A DNA stretch of 64,000 bases from Dendrophyllia cribrosa (GCA_024195265.1 JAJLRJ010000009.1:28384210-28448209), one strand, 5' to 3'. Positions 34,330 through 46,769 are shown, counted from the first letter of the stretch. Made by a program: numbers and translations. The notes: generated by a model not told the origin, from the sequence alone.

Positions 34330-37079
34330 AATAAACTGCAATTGCCACAAAAAGAAAATAACAAAATAACAAATAGATCATTATGATTTACATGTAAGCC
34401 TCCTTATAAATCACTTTTTTTCAGTTCAGCGTTTTCTTTTCTTGACAAGATTATTTATTATGTTTTCTTCGTTCAATAAGATATTTTTACTGGCAAGCTG
34501 AAGGTGAAATGGAGTTGGGAAAAATTGACATGTAAAATTACATTCGAAATTTTCAAACGCGCTAGTCCAAAAATTGAGGGGGAATATAACCAAGCGCGAG
34601 AACATTAATCGATACTAAATTACATTAGCCAGAAAAGTAAATTAAGCACTTTAAATTCGTATTTGGACACCTGGCATTTTTAAGCGTGAACCTTTTTCTA
34701 ATGCTGTTTTAATGCTGCTTTAGTTAGTGCGATATGTTGTGGTCTATCGGGTTGAAAACCGCGCTATAACACTAATAACAACGGATCAATGCGACCATGG
34801 AAGGTTTGCAGGGCGTAGCTGAAACAGTGTTACTCGTATATTTTAAACAAACTTACTGTATGTTTAGCAAAGCGCGTGTCGACACGCTGCTCATATCTCT
34901 TATAATTATTTATCCTAATTGCAGCGCGGAGCACGACCGTCTCAGCTGTCTGCGATTTCTATTATAAACATCACAAAATTATATTTAAATTCAGCAACCT
35001 GCTTCCTTATTATATCTAGTGTTTTCTAAAATTGCCGACTTTTCCTGTGTATATAGAATGCCATTCTTATCCGTAAAGATGATTCGCATGTTTTCGCGAA
35101 TAAAAAAGTCTTGAAAGCAAACTTAATGTTTCAGAAAGCGCTATTTAACTTAATTATATTTACTAGCGTGCCTTTACCGTGATTATTGGCTTCACGAAGA
35201 AAACATTCGAACAAGTTTGATCGCAATTTGCAATGTTTCTTACAACGTAAATGGACATTCAAAAATTTTTTTGAAGGTGAAATTGGATTGGGAAAAATTG
35301 ACATGTAAAATTACATTTGAATATTCAAACGCGCTAGTCCAAAAATTGAGGGGAAATATAACCAAGCACGAGAACATTCATCAATACTAAATTATATTAG
35401 CCAGAAAAGTAATTTAAACACATTAAATTCGTATTTTAACAGCTGGCATTTTAAAGCGTGAACCTTTTTCGAATGCTGTTTTAATTCTGCTTTTGTTAGT
35501 GCGATTTGTTGTGGTCTTATCGGGTTGTAAACCACGCTATGATATTAACAAGACGCTGTGGGAGCACACATTTGGGCGTATTGGGTTAGGGTTAAAAATT
35601 GAAAATGTGTATTCACGTCAGTTCAGGGTTTGATGATAGGGAGTACTAAGCATTGGGATAGTCTTGCTGTTGATGCACATTTGTAAAGTGGAACACGTGA
35701 AGTGCGGTTGCGCCTGTAGAATTTGGAAAAGCTTAATTGTAATTTGGCGAGCAAAACTGCAAGGAAAACAGAGAATTCATGGAAGTGCATAGTCTGTATT
35801 CAGGTTTTACATTACCCTTTTGACACTTTTTCCTGACAACTACAACAAACTTAAAAGGGCTAAATTTGTTTTCTGCTACGTACCTTTCCTGCTGTCTGTT
35901 ATTATTATTATAGTTAGTTTTATTCAAGATTTATCTTCACAATTGGTAAACATGAAGTTCAGAAAGAATTTTACACATGAATTTTGCGTGACTTTATCTG
36001 CACTGGCACTTGGGGCCACTTGTATACATAATTTTGTTCGCTTTCTGTCAGAAAACTAACTCCATTCGAAATTTTTCCATAGCCGTTCGCAGCCAACCGT
36101 TCGAAATTTTTGTTCTGTTCAGCCGTTCATAGAAGAAATTTAAGAGAGAAAAAATCGTGCACAAGAAAGCACGTGAAAAAAATTCAAGCATTTTGTTAAA
36201 AAAAATTCGTACAAATTGTGATGCTGAAAAAAAATCATACTCAGAAAAAATTGCTCCCCTTCCACAAAAAAATAAATGGTGCCTAGCACGTGGTCAAAAT
36301 CTACCGTGAAGAAATTGTTCTTTCTTGTTGCACCTTTCTCGATGTAGTGCGAAAGTTATTTTATTGTTATATCTAGAACTAGTCGTTTAAAGCTGATAAT
36401 GTTTGTAATGGACGATTTTATATAAGTGACGATTTATCTGCCCGATTTAGCGCACGGGTGAGAAATGGTCATAAATCGGACCGTTCCATTCTAAAGATGT
36501 ACATGTACCTTTGAGAATTTGTAACTCGAATAATGTTCCATCGATTCAATTAAATTAAAGACTGAATTACATCTAAAGAGTAAGCGATCAAGATTTCAGA
36601 ATTTATCTGCCACTTGATTTAATATTCGCTGGCGAGCCTATCAAGAAAGCTTTGAAACTAGCCGAGACGCCAGCTGACGAGTTGACGGAATTCTTCTCGT
36701 CGTTACGCTTGGCTGAGTTTGATGGATTACGCACGCGTATTAGAGCCCGATTACAAATACAGCATTTTATAACTTGGACGCTACGCCCAAGTAATAACAA
36801 CGAATCAAGTTTGCAGGGCGTAGCTGAAACAGTGTTACTCATTTATTTTAAACAAACTTTCTGTATATTTAGCAAAGCGCGTGTCGACACGCTGCTTATA
36901 TCACATTACCACAAATTCGGAAACGTTGAATTAAAGTTGTTTTAACAACTTTAATTAAACAGCTTTAATTAATTAACCGAAATTGTATCTGTTGTAATTG
37001 GAAGGGTGAAATAAAATTGTTGTTGTTGTTTGTTGTTAATGTATAAACAAAAGAATTAAATGCAATTATTACACATCAT
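34330..37079. other. LOX intron region, internally repeated, no recognised gene
   Basis: Holds a ~290-bp internal repeat (34500-34770 and 35270-35560) and a 110-bp segment (GGTTTGCAGGGCGTAGCTGA) seen at about 34800, 36810 and 50970. A frame at 36590-36790 (EPIKKALKLAETPADELTEF) looks protein-like with balanced composition, but I cannot place it in a family. Confidence 0.4.
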
Positions 37080-38109
37080 ACTTAAATACATCCTCGGAGA
37101 CCCAGGGGCAGTTAGTCGGGGAGGGACGAAGTAAAAACTCGGCAAAAATCAGCGCGACGAAAGTTTTCAAGAGCGAGCGAACGAGCCCCCTGGGTTTCTA
37201 CACTTACCGAACCAGTTCCACGACCATTTGAAATCCCCGTCTCCGATTGGGCAGAAAATTTCTGGCATTGTATTTTTCTGCCCAATCAGCGAGCTGCATC
37301 TATCGCGCCATTTTCGTGCCTTCTTACACGACGATTATTTTTTCTTGATCGCCATTGCGTTGCTCGTTCAACTGAGGCGGCTCGCTTGGAAAGTTTCTTA
37401 AAAAAACGTTATGGCCTCAAAGCCGAGAATAATCGCGAGATTCAACGTGGCCGCATCGAAATCAAACACTCACTGTCACATTCAAATGTATTGTATCCTT
37501 TCAACTCGGTAAGTTGTTTTTTTTTGGTAGACTCCGAGAAACAGTCTGCATTTCGTGGTGAATCCCACGCCGAAGATACACTAAAAGTTTTCGAAATCTA
37601 CGCCATGCAGAGTTCTATGAAACCTGAAATATGAATGAATCACTGATCACAAGCCGGAATACTATACGCCAAAGACTGCAATAGTACGCCGCAGCCCTTT
37701 GAAACCCACGCCATAAAAAGATGCACATGAAGTGGACACTGGCGCTCGAAATCATTAAAATTGTTTGGTAGACCAAAAACAAAATTCCCCTGTTTTATTA
37801 CCGGGTAGTGGATAGCTAATCTCTAACCGAAACTTTCCATGTAAAGGAATATTCCTTTACACGGGCCACGCGGTTAACGTTCCTGACTTGCTTTTCGTGC
37901 GAATTTTAAAAAGAGGTAAGCTTATACATATTTGTAACTTGAGCTTAAATAAAAAAAAATGAATTAACAGCTCTCAAAATGTCTTAGTAATGATTGACCC
38001 AACTTCTCTTTAATAGGGACCGTTCATTATTTTTGGGAGGGGAAGGAATGGATGAGAAAATGGGGGGACCTGAACTTTTAGCCACTGCAAAGGGGAGGTC
38101 CTGGGGAAA

Positions 38110-41100
38110 TTTTTTTTTTTTTTTTTTTTTTTAACTTGAACAGCCAATTTTTATTTACAATAAAGTGCGACTACTTACAATACAGTACAGCTAATTACAT
38201 ACTACACAATACTAATATGACTACATACAATACAGTACAGCTAATTACATACTCAAGATACTTACACTATTTACAATAACAATCACGACAGATACTTACA
38301 ATACTAAAGCTACTTACATTATTTACAATACTAATAAAACTACTTACAATACTAACCCAGTTACTTGCTATTAGTTTCGATACTTAAAATAAAATAAAGA
38401 TTACATCCACACCATTCAAACTCATTACTAGGATCTATTTACACGGGTGCAAAGCCCATGCACGGAGCCCACTTTTTATTGAATTTATCCATGCTATTAG
38501 TTTTAACACATATAAACTTTTCTGTTTCATACTTAGTTTTAACCTTTAGTTTAAAGGCAGTTATGCTAGGAAGTGTCTGATTTCTTCTGCAATCCCATAT
38601 ATACAATTTAGCATTCAGTAACAGATAGTTTAGTAAAGGGCACTTTGCGTATATTATTCCAATTATAACGTCTTGCAGGGTGAGATGGAAGAATTCTCTT
38701 GTCAAAAAGTAGAAATAGTATTCAAAATCTTTCCAAAAGCGTTGTACATGGCGACAATCAAAAAGAACGTGGTGGAGGGTTTCCAGTTCCGATTTACAGA
38801 ATGAACATTTATCATCTAAGATGTATCCTATCTTACACAACTTTGTATTGGTAAATAATATTGAATTAAGGACTTTGTATTGAAATGCTTTTAAGTATGG
38901 TTCAAAGGACACCTTATGAGGCAACCAAAAAACACTTTTCCAGTCGTCTTCTGATAAATTAAAAGTTTGTCTCAAATGTTGAAAATAATTTGGGAACTGG
39001 GCTTTTGTCCTTTTGATTAATGTATAGTAATCCTTAGATTTCTTTTTTAACACGTCAAAGTCATTGTTATCTATCGTCAAAGATAGTGAAATTTCCGAAG
39101 GGGCACTGGTCCCATTGTTTGTTTTTAAGTGTGGTGGTACAGAATGACGAAGTCCTGCCCAAATTAAAAAATTAATTTTACTGATTTTACTCGAAATAAT
39201 CTTAAGCGAGGTTGAAGTATCTGTGTCAAATAAAAGATCCTTTACATAAATAATGCCGTTTTCAAAAAAATTCCGATAAAAGATAGGCCTGTTGTTTATA
39301 CGTATTTCTTTGTTATTCCACACTACCAGTTGCCATTCTTTTCCAGTGTCAAAACCGTCACGGAATTCTGACCACCACTGAAGGAGCTCGGAATAAAATT
39401 GGGAAGGAATAGCGAGATCTTTGATATCATAATTGCAATAAAATAAAAAAAGCCCTCCGAAACGCTCCAATGTCACGCGTAAATAGTTTTTCTAAGGACC
39501 CTCATTGTTCCCAAAGATTCTTTTCAGCCAGGCTAGCCGTAATGATTTGATCATACTTTCAAGGTCAATCATTTTTAATCCACCGTTCTCATATTCATTT
39601 ATCGTGGACAGTCTTGTTACTTTATCCGTTCCTTTCCATAAAAATTTAAATAATAATCGGTTTAACTCTTGAACGATTTCCTTAGGGGCAGGCAGAAGTG
39701 ACAGAATATAAACAAATTTAGGAATAAGTAATGACTTGATAATTGTCACTTTGCCATAAACAGAAAGACCTCTGGAAGACCAGATATTTATAAGTTTTTT
39801 AACACTATCTAACCTCTCGATGAAATTTTTCTCGTGTAGCAATTTAATATCATACGAATAATAAACTCCGAGGGCTTTGATAGGTTCGTCAGGCCACTTA
39901 ATACCGAAGGGTTTTGACTTGTTACTTCTGGAAGATCCTACCCACATACCCTCAGTTTTGGATGTATTGATCCTGAGTCCTGACAATTTTCTGAAAACAT
40001 CTAAAAGTTTGAAAAGAACGCGTGCCGATTCTGTGTCTGACAAAACTGCTGTTGTATCGTCAGCGTATTGGAGAAGCTTTGTTTCTTCTTTGCCAATTGC
40101 AATGTCTTTTATCGCTATATTTTGTCGAATTGCTATAGCAAGAGTTTCAACTACAACCACGAATAGATATGGAGAGAGGGGATCACCCTGTCTTACTCCT
40201 CGTTCCAGAGCAAAATAGTCTGTTGTAAGACCATTATTAATAACACAGCTTTGTATATTTTTATACAGTGTCTTAACCCATCGGATAAAATCAGGACCAA
40301 ACCGAAATGCCTCCAAACAGCTAACAAGATAATTCCACTCTACGCTATCAAATGCTTTATGAAAGTCTATAAAAATCATGAGACCTGGGATGTTTTCTTT
40401 AAGAGTAAAATCCATTAAATCGAAGATCGAACGTACAGTTTCACCTATATAGCGATCTTTAACGAAGCCACTTTGGTTGTGATGGATAATATTTGGAAGA
40501 ACATTTTTTATCCTGGTCGCTAAGACCTTAGACATAATTTTTGCATCTACGTTAACAAGGGAGATTGGTCTCCAATTTTCTAAAAAAGAACGATCCTTAC
40601 CTTTTTTTTCGATAAGAGTAATTACTGCTTGTTTCTGGGAACACGACATTTCGCCTTTTTCAAAACACTCATTCGCACAATGAATGAAAGGTTCGCTAAT
40701 AAGTGGCCAGAATGTATTATAGAATTCAACTGGAATTCCGTCATTTCCCGGGGATTTGTTACGTTGAAAACTTTCCAGAACCTTAGCACATTCTTCTGGA
40801 GTTATTTTGCCCTCATACGATAACGTTTGTTGTTCTGTAAGTGTAGGAATGTTTAAATTGTTCAAGAAAAATTCCGTCGCTTGCGTGTTATCTGCATTCT
40901 TATTCTTGCTTGTGTATAATTCTTGGTAAAAACGTTTTTGTTCGGAGAGTATATTAAAGGGATCTGTGACGATCGCACCACTAGTTTTCAATTTTCGCAC
41001 ATGTTTTTTAACATGGTTTCTTTTCTCCAAATTAAGAAAATATTTTGTACTCTTTTCACCATGTTCCCACCAACGCGCGCGTGCGCGAATAATAATACCT

Positions 41101-41765
41101 TGAAGTTTTTCTTCTTAAAGAAGTTCTAATTTTTCTTTAGCCGAATTGAGAACGTTTGCATTGTTGTCATTAGGGTCAGAATCAAATATTTTCTTTGCTT
41201 TATCAAATTCCTTTTGAAGTTTCATCTCTTTTTCTTTTCTTTCCATTGCTTTTCGTTTTGAATGCTGAATTGCGTGAACTCGGATATTATACTTAGTCCA
41301 ATCCCAGATACTTCTATTATCTGTCAATTCATTACGACCTTCTCTCAGCCACATAGGTATTTTAGCTGTTACTTCTCTAACATAGTCTTCATCTTCCAAA
41401 AGCGAGCAGTTCATTTTCCAATGGCCGGGACCTTTGATATTTTTATCACTGATACAGAACTCTATAGAAATGGCTGCATGGTCAGTTTTTATGGCTGGAG
41501 TAATATCCGTCGTTGTAACTAAATCTTGTAAGTTATTTGAAATAAGCCAGTAGTCTAAGCGGCACAGAATCATTGGCGAGTTTTGACTCCACGTAAAGCT
41601 TTTTGTGGTGGGATTTTTCACTCTCCAAATATCAATCAAGTCAAGATCATCACATAAACAATCAATGGTTGATATGACCGATTTCCTCGGTAAAAGTATG
41701 CCTCCTTTCTTGTCTAGCACCGGATTAATTGGGCAATTAAAGTCCCCTCCAAGAAATTTTTTTGT
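38110..41765 (-). mobile_element. 5'-truncated L1/Tx1-like LINE
   Basis: A minus-strand non-LTR retrotransposon: 23-base poly(A) tail (T run 38110-38132), 3' untranslated region with degenerate ACTTACAATACT repeats (38150-38400), and most of ORF2. The 5' end stops within the endonuclease, just upstream of GGDFNC. AAATTTTTTT occurs beside both ends and may be the target duplication, but cannot be separated from the tail. Confidence 0.85.
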
Positions 41766-41775
41766 TATGGAGGGG
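38439..41775 (-). pseudogene. LINE ORF2: endonuclease, reverse transcriptase, CCHC (two stops)
   Basis: One continuous minus-strand frame with two nonsense codons (TAA near 41115, TAG near 39492). Endonuclease motifs: GGDFNCPINPVLDKKGG, CRLDYWLIS, KTDHAAISIEF. Reverse transcriptase motifs: FIDFHKAFDSVEWNYL, GVRQGDPLSPYLFVVVVETL, LLQYADDTTAVLSD (YADD catalytic pair). C-terminal zinc-knuckle-type motif: CSFCKSELETLHHVLFDC. Order and motifs match the L1/Tx1 group of LINEs, whose ORF2 nicks target DNA and primes reverse transcription. The N-terminal endonuclease is missing, so it is dead, but only two stops suggest a fairly recent insertion. Confidence 0.88.
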
Positions 41776-42331
41776 GTTCTTGAAATTTTGAACAGATGAT
41801 GTATTAAATAAAAAAGCAAAAACATAACTACAGTGTACCAATAAGAGCGGGGCACCCCAGATTTCATGGCTGGGAGCCTTTGGGCTCTCTATGATTCTTC
41901 TAAGAGCACAGCCTTGCAAAGTATTTTGGTGCAGTCATGGAGCATGATTTATAATTTTAATTTCTTTATTTGGTACTGCCATAAATGTACACGACATTAC
42001 TTACAGTTTTAACCCATCATTAAACATATTACTGGATTGTAAGAGTATTAAACTGGACGGTTTTAGTGATTGACGTTAAAAGTATTAATTAGGGATGGAC
42101 CATTATTTTTTTGACTGGGGGGTGTTGGAAAATTTTCACATGCAGACATTTTTTTATATGCGGCAGCTGCTGCAAACAATTTGAAATCCTTCCCCAACAG
42201 AACAGGGGGGACCTGAAAAAATCCAGATTCACTAAGGGGGGAACATGAAAAAGAAAATGAAAATTTGTTAATATCTCACCCATACCCCCCCCCCCCCCCC
42301 CCCCCCCCAAATAAATAATGAACGGTCCTTT

Positions 42332-42735
42332 ATGCTTGTCCAACCATAGCCGGAGGTCCTTAAAATCAAGGCTTGAAATTGGATCTTTTGGAAGTGTTCC
42401 AATTCCATGGTGTGTCCTGCCAGGAATTTCCTGCAAAGCATCAACTTCCTTTTAGGTGTTCACAACCGCATAAATGTCATCATCCCTTCTTATCTTGTGC
42501 TTTGTTGAATGCATTCAAAGTTTATTTTCGTTGTCAAAATTGTTACTAATGTCTTTAATTGTATTGGATGCCCTACTGAATACTTGGGCAGAATTGAAAG
42601 TTAAGTTTGGTCCATGTGCATACATCAGGTCTCTGGTTGCCTAACGTTATGTCAATGGCTACATTTCTGCCAACCCCACCCTTCAGGTTAATTGTAACAA
42701 CCATGAACTTAATGTCCATGGAGTGAGAATCCAAG
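42332..42735 (-). pseudogene. Inverted copy of DUF6589-like fragment
   Basis: The complement of about 43010-43430, including the segments encoding IPGRTHHGIGTLPKDP and DFK-LRLWLDKHK. It forms one inner arm of the palindromic 7145-bp element. Frames are broken. Confidence 0.65.
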
Positions 42736-43436
42736 ACAACAGTCCAGATAAAAGCCCACCTAACCCCAGAGATGAGGATGGCATATTCAACTCCTCCCAC
42801 AACATTCTTAAAAGTGGACTCCTCTTCCGAGATTTCAAAATTATGTCAAAGAAGGGGATGGTGGAAAGATAGAGTATCTCTGGAAATTTCTAATGTTGCT
42901 GTTTAAGGTATGCAAGACGACAAAGTATGCCCTTACTGCAATACACCTCCATGCCCAACTAAATGCCTTGTTAACACCAAGCTGAGAGGCCCATTCACTC
43001 AAGTGGAATCGTACAATTAACCTGAAGGGTAGGGTTGGCAGAAGTGTAGCCATTGACCAAGTGATGGAACATAACATTAGGGAAACCAAAGACCTGATGT
43101 ATGCACATGGACCAAACGTAACTTTCAATTCTGCCCAAGTATTCAGTAGGGCATCCAATCCAATTAAAGACATTAGTAACAATTTTGATAACAAAAACAA
43201 ACTTCGAATGCATTCAACAAAGCACAAGAGAAGGTTGTGAAGAATGCGGTTGTGAACACCTTAAAGGAAGTTAATGCTTTGCAGCTAGAAATTCCTGGCA
43301 GGACACACCATGGAATTGGAACACTTCCAAAAGATCCAATTTCAAGACTTGATTTTAAGAACCTCCGGCTTTGGTTGGACAAGCACAAGAGAAGCTGGAT
43401 CAATCATTACTACGACATTTTGAGAGCTGTTAATTC
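42722..43436 (+). pseudogene. DUF6589-like element-encoded protein, frame-broken
   Basis: Joining plus-strand frames across one frameshift and several stops gives LLFRDFKIMSKKG, IEYLWKFLMLLFKVC, KYALTAIHLHAQLNALLTP, HSLKWNRTINLKGRVG, AIDQVMEHNIRETKDLMYAH, GPNVTFNSAQVFSRAS and then LEIPGRTHHGIGTLPKDP. The run of a helical WK....FK...KYA.......Q...L.P, then KWNR..N..G..G, then D..MEH, then GPN.T matches DUF6589 proteins, which are repeat-associated and abundant in cnidarians and fungi. Their function is unknown. Located in the centre of the palindromic element, it could derive from its mobility gene or be captured cargo. Confidence 0.6.
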
Positions 43437-44393
43437 AATTTTTTTATTTAAGCTGAAGTTACAATGTATAAGCTTACCTCTTTTTAAAATTCGCACGAAA
43501 AGCAAGTCAGGAACGTTAACCGCATGGCCCGTGTAAAGGAATATTCGTTTACATGGAAAGTTTCTGTTAGAGATTAGCATCCACTACCCGGTAATAAAGC
43601 AGGGGAATTTTATGGCGTGGGTTTCAAAGGGCTGCGGCGTACTATTGCAGTCTTTGGCGTATAGTATTCCGGCTTGTGATCAGTGATTCATTCATATCTC
43701 AGGTTTCATAGAACTCTGCATGGCGTAGATTTCGAAAACTTTTAGTGTATCTTCGGCGTGGGATTCACCACGAAATGCAGACTGTTTCTCGGAGTCTACC
43801 AAAAAAACAACTTACCGAGTTGAAAGGATACAATACATTTGAATGTGACAGTGAGTGTTTGATTTCGATGCGGCCACGTTGAATCTCGCGATTATTCTCG
43901 GCTTTGAGGCCATAATTATTTTTAAGAAACTTTCCAAGCGAGCCGCCTCAGTTGAACGAGCAACGCAATGGCGATCAAGAAAAAATAATCTTCGTGTAAG
44001 AAGGCACGAAAATGGCGCGATAGATGCAGCTCGCTGATTGGGCAGAAAAATACAATGCCAGAAATTTTCTGCCCAATCGGAGACGGGGATTTCAAATGGT
44101 CGTGGAACTGGTTCGGTAAGTGTAGAAACCCAGGGGCTCGTTCGCTCGCTCTTAAAAACTTTCGTCGCGCTGATTTTTGCCGAGTTTTTACTTCCTCCCT
44201 CCTCGACTAACTGCCCCTGGGTCTCCGAGGATGACTTAAATAGTATTTTCTAAGATTTTGTTCGTATCTACATGACAAAAAGTTTAGTCATCTTGGTTTA
44301 GTGTATTGCATTATCGGCTTTCTTTGTCATTTTAAAGCTGAACAAATTGACCTCAAAACTTTCCACTGATAATTAAAAACGTATTTTATTTAA

Positions 44394-45091
44394 GGTGGCT
44401 CCGTATAGTTATTGGCGAGTCTTCCTAATAAAATATACACGATCTTATTGCTGTCTTTCGAGAGTTTTGTTTAGCGATACTAAACGTAATATAGAGCGTT
44501 TTCACTTGACGTCATAGCCGCCATATTGGTGTTCCCGTACAAAAGAATTTTAATTAACTTCTACTGTTAGGAACACCAACATGTCTGCCATGGCCTTTGT
44601 CATTTGAGTCCCACGGGACTGAGTGAAAACGCTCTATACACATTCACGTAACTTAGTCTTTCTCGTTAACAGAGAAGTCTAATTTGGCAGTCTTGTCTCG
44701 TTACCATGGCAACCAATGATTGAGTTGTTGGGTTTGTTGTTGTATTCACGATTTTTGGTGAAACAGAAGAAACATTCAGTAAATCTAATCTAACAAAGCC
44801 ATAAAAAAATCGGTACATAATTTTCGGCAATTTTCTCACTTTTCGTTTTTTACGTTTACTGGGTTTGTGTATGTACAAAAATTGTTGTCTTTTGTTTTGT
44901 GATCGAGAACAAAGAAAATCCTACCAATTTGTCGATTTTTATAAAAATTCACCATGTGGAATGCGCGCAATAAACGTTTTAGTTACCGTAAAAACCTCTT
45001 TATTTTCGTGACGTCATCAAAATAAACAAACGCGCGCTCGCGCCATTTTGGCGCCCATGCCTCGCGCGCCAAAAAACTACATGGAGCCACC
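44394..45091. mobile_element. 698-bp TTAA element with two empty-site paralogues
   Basis: Ends GGTGGCTCCGT and GGAGCCACC, flanked by TTAA (44390-44393) and TTAT (45092-45095). Homologous segments at 51473-51476 and 25745-25748 (inverted) carry a single TTAA with matching flanks and no insert. Terminal similarity puts it in the same family as 27785-30654. It contains the smaller MITE 44490-44639. Confidence 0.82.
44490..44639. mobile_element. MITE with TAGAGCGTTTTCACTTGACG ends
   Basis: TATAGAGCGTTTTCACTTGA at the left is mirrored by GAGTGAAAACGCTCTATA at the right; internal CCGCCATATTGGTG links it to the 1.9-kb element at 5161-7061. TA at both tips fits a Tc1/mariner target. Confidence 0.72.
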
Positions 45092-46077
45092 TTATTGACG
45101 AGATAATTTTAGAAACGCTGAAAACGAAGTCTTAGCTCAAAGCAAAATTCTCATGTGGCCAAAAATGTGCTCTCCTGTACAGTGTAGTTGTTAAATGCAT
45201 GGAGTTGACATAATCTAAAGATTGACTGCAGACCACGAAAAAGGTCGTAGGCGTCGCAAATAAAATACTTACAGTGATTACCGAAAGAGCGCTTATCAAT
45301 ATCATGAAAGCAGAAAAACCGTCAGTGACCAAAACAAGTGCAATATGTGATTGCTTTGCAAACTGAAGCTTCCCTAATCCTAGCGTGCCTTTACCGTGAT
45401 TATTGGCTTCACGAAGAAAACATTCGAACAAGTTTAATCGCAATTTGCCTTTGCACAGGAAAAAGGACAACGAATTCTCTCAGTTGAACGTTTTATTCAA
45501 ATATCTATTAGTTTAGTCTCAAGAGCAAAATGCGTTAAATTATCGCATCGAGGAAACCGTGTCAGCAACGCAAGCAAATTTGTTTAGCACATGTCGAAGA
45601 ACAAAAAGTCTACGAAATGTCTCTTACAAAAAAAATGGACATTCAAAAATGTTATTTTCTTTACCGTAGTTTTCCAGGAATGCTTGAAAATTCTTAGTAA
45701 AGTCTGCCGCTTCGCGCTTCGAGATGTCCCGCTTTGTGATAAATCACAGGATCCTGACAGGAAGATTCCATCGCTTTCCGCTCTCTAACCGCCAATTCAG
45801 AGGCATACAAATCGTCTTATGGACTTTTTCTTTCCATTTCGATGTCTTAAAAGGCGTGTTTCCATTTTGGTAATGGCAAATGAACGTCTGAAAAATTGAA
45901 GTGTAGAGTACAGAAGAGGCCATATTTGTTTGAAAGTGAAAGTCTTCTCCGAATGACAAACCGGTTCTCTCTAGTCCCCCCTAAAATCGAGACATTTGCT
46001 CAGTAGACGGATTCTGATTTTAAAACGATAGGAGACGAAAATAACTTTCTAGGGGAGGCAGGGGCGAGTTCGCGTAC

Positions 46078-46760
46078 ACTAAAATATGCGTGCATAAATT
46101 TGCATGCAAAATCGTAACACAAAAAAATAAAAACAAGAAAAACGAAGCCGGAACCGGTTAACATTTATTTCCATCTATCAAACTGACTTTTCATTTTCAC
46201 TTAAAGTTACATGAAGTGAAACCTATTTCACACTTCAGATCAGAATAGTGTATGCATCGAACCCGAGTCGTTCGCTTCAAAAGTAATATCCTTATCCACT
46301 GTACCAACGAGGACTAGCTACCGGGAGCTGTAATTTTTAACATATTTATAGAGTTACCCATAACAATAAATGAAAGCTAACCGTTTTCAAATCAGTGCTT
46401 AACCCTAAACACTGTAGATCAATGCTAAACCCCAAAACGTTCTTCTTTGCTTAACCGGAGCTCTGTTCTCTCAGATTTCTGAGTAATATATCAGGTTTTG
46501 TTCCCGTATACGTCAGTAATACAACGATGAAGAATGCTACATTGTGTAAACCTCATAATGTGTCATACGTCAGTTTGACAGATGGAAATAAGTGTTGACC
46601 GCCGGAACCTTACCTCATGCCGCTTTGCGCATGAGTAATAATCTCCCCCGGCTCTTTTTACTCGTGGCGAAGCACACGAGTTGTAAATCCGGCTCTGACT
46701 TTTCTTCTTATTTTTTCGTGTCACATTAGCGCATGCAAATTTATGCACGCATATTTTAGT
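46078..46760. mobile_element. 683-bp element, ACTAAAATATGCGTGCATAA ends
   Basis: About 30-bp nearly perfect inverted ends plus further similarity to about 70 bp. A half copy of the end is present at 56890-56960. It contains a tRNA-like head on the minus strand (46250-46318). Confidence 0.7.
46250..46318 (-). repeat. tRNA-derived SINE head
   Basis: Minus strand: TCCTCGTTGGTACAGTGG (A box) and GGGTTCGATGC (B box) about 33 bases apart, as in RNA polymerase III promoters derived from tRNA. No matching acceptor stem, so not a functional tRNA. Confidence 0.55.
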
Positions 46761-46769
46761 TTATGTCGA

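Larger units (their letters stand above)
38017..42328. mobile_element. Element with GGACCGTTCATTATTT ends, split by a LINE
   Basis: GGACCGTTCATTATTT at 38017 and its complement at 42328, both followed inward by G/C-rich runs (GGGAGGGG; poly-C 42286-42308). It is inserted at the junction of the left arm and coding part of the 7145-bp element and itself contains the LINE at 38110-41765. Without the LINE it would be about 0.65 kb. Confidence 0.65.
37089..44233. mobile_element. 7145-bp Mutator-like palindromic element, 9-bp target duplication
   Basis: Both ends read CATCCTCGGAGACCCAGGGG (one as complement), flanked by ACTTAAATA at 37080-37088 and 44234-44242. The arms are inverted copies for about 0.9 kb and, once a 4.3-kb insertion at 38017-42328 is ignored, for about 1.3 kb each. 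A 9-bp duplication with long inverted ends is typical of Mutator-like elements. The homologous inverted segment at 25901-25909 lacks the element (ACTTGAAGA with matching flanks), confirming the insertion. The interior encodes DUF6589-like protein fragments. Confidence 0.82.
33295..45440 (+). repeat. Segmental copy II of the LOX 5' region (heavily interrupted)
   Basis: Matches copy III from the promoter flank through the signal exon into intron 1. It continues at 37020-37088 and resumes at 44243 after the 7145-bp element, with the TTAA element at 44394-45091 also inserted. Part of its intron is repeated again at 35270-35560 (compare 34500-34770). Confidence 0.7.
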
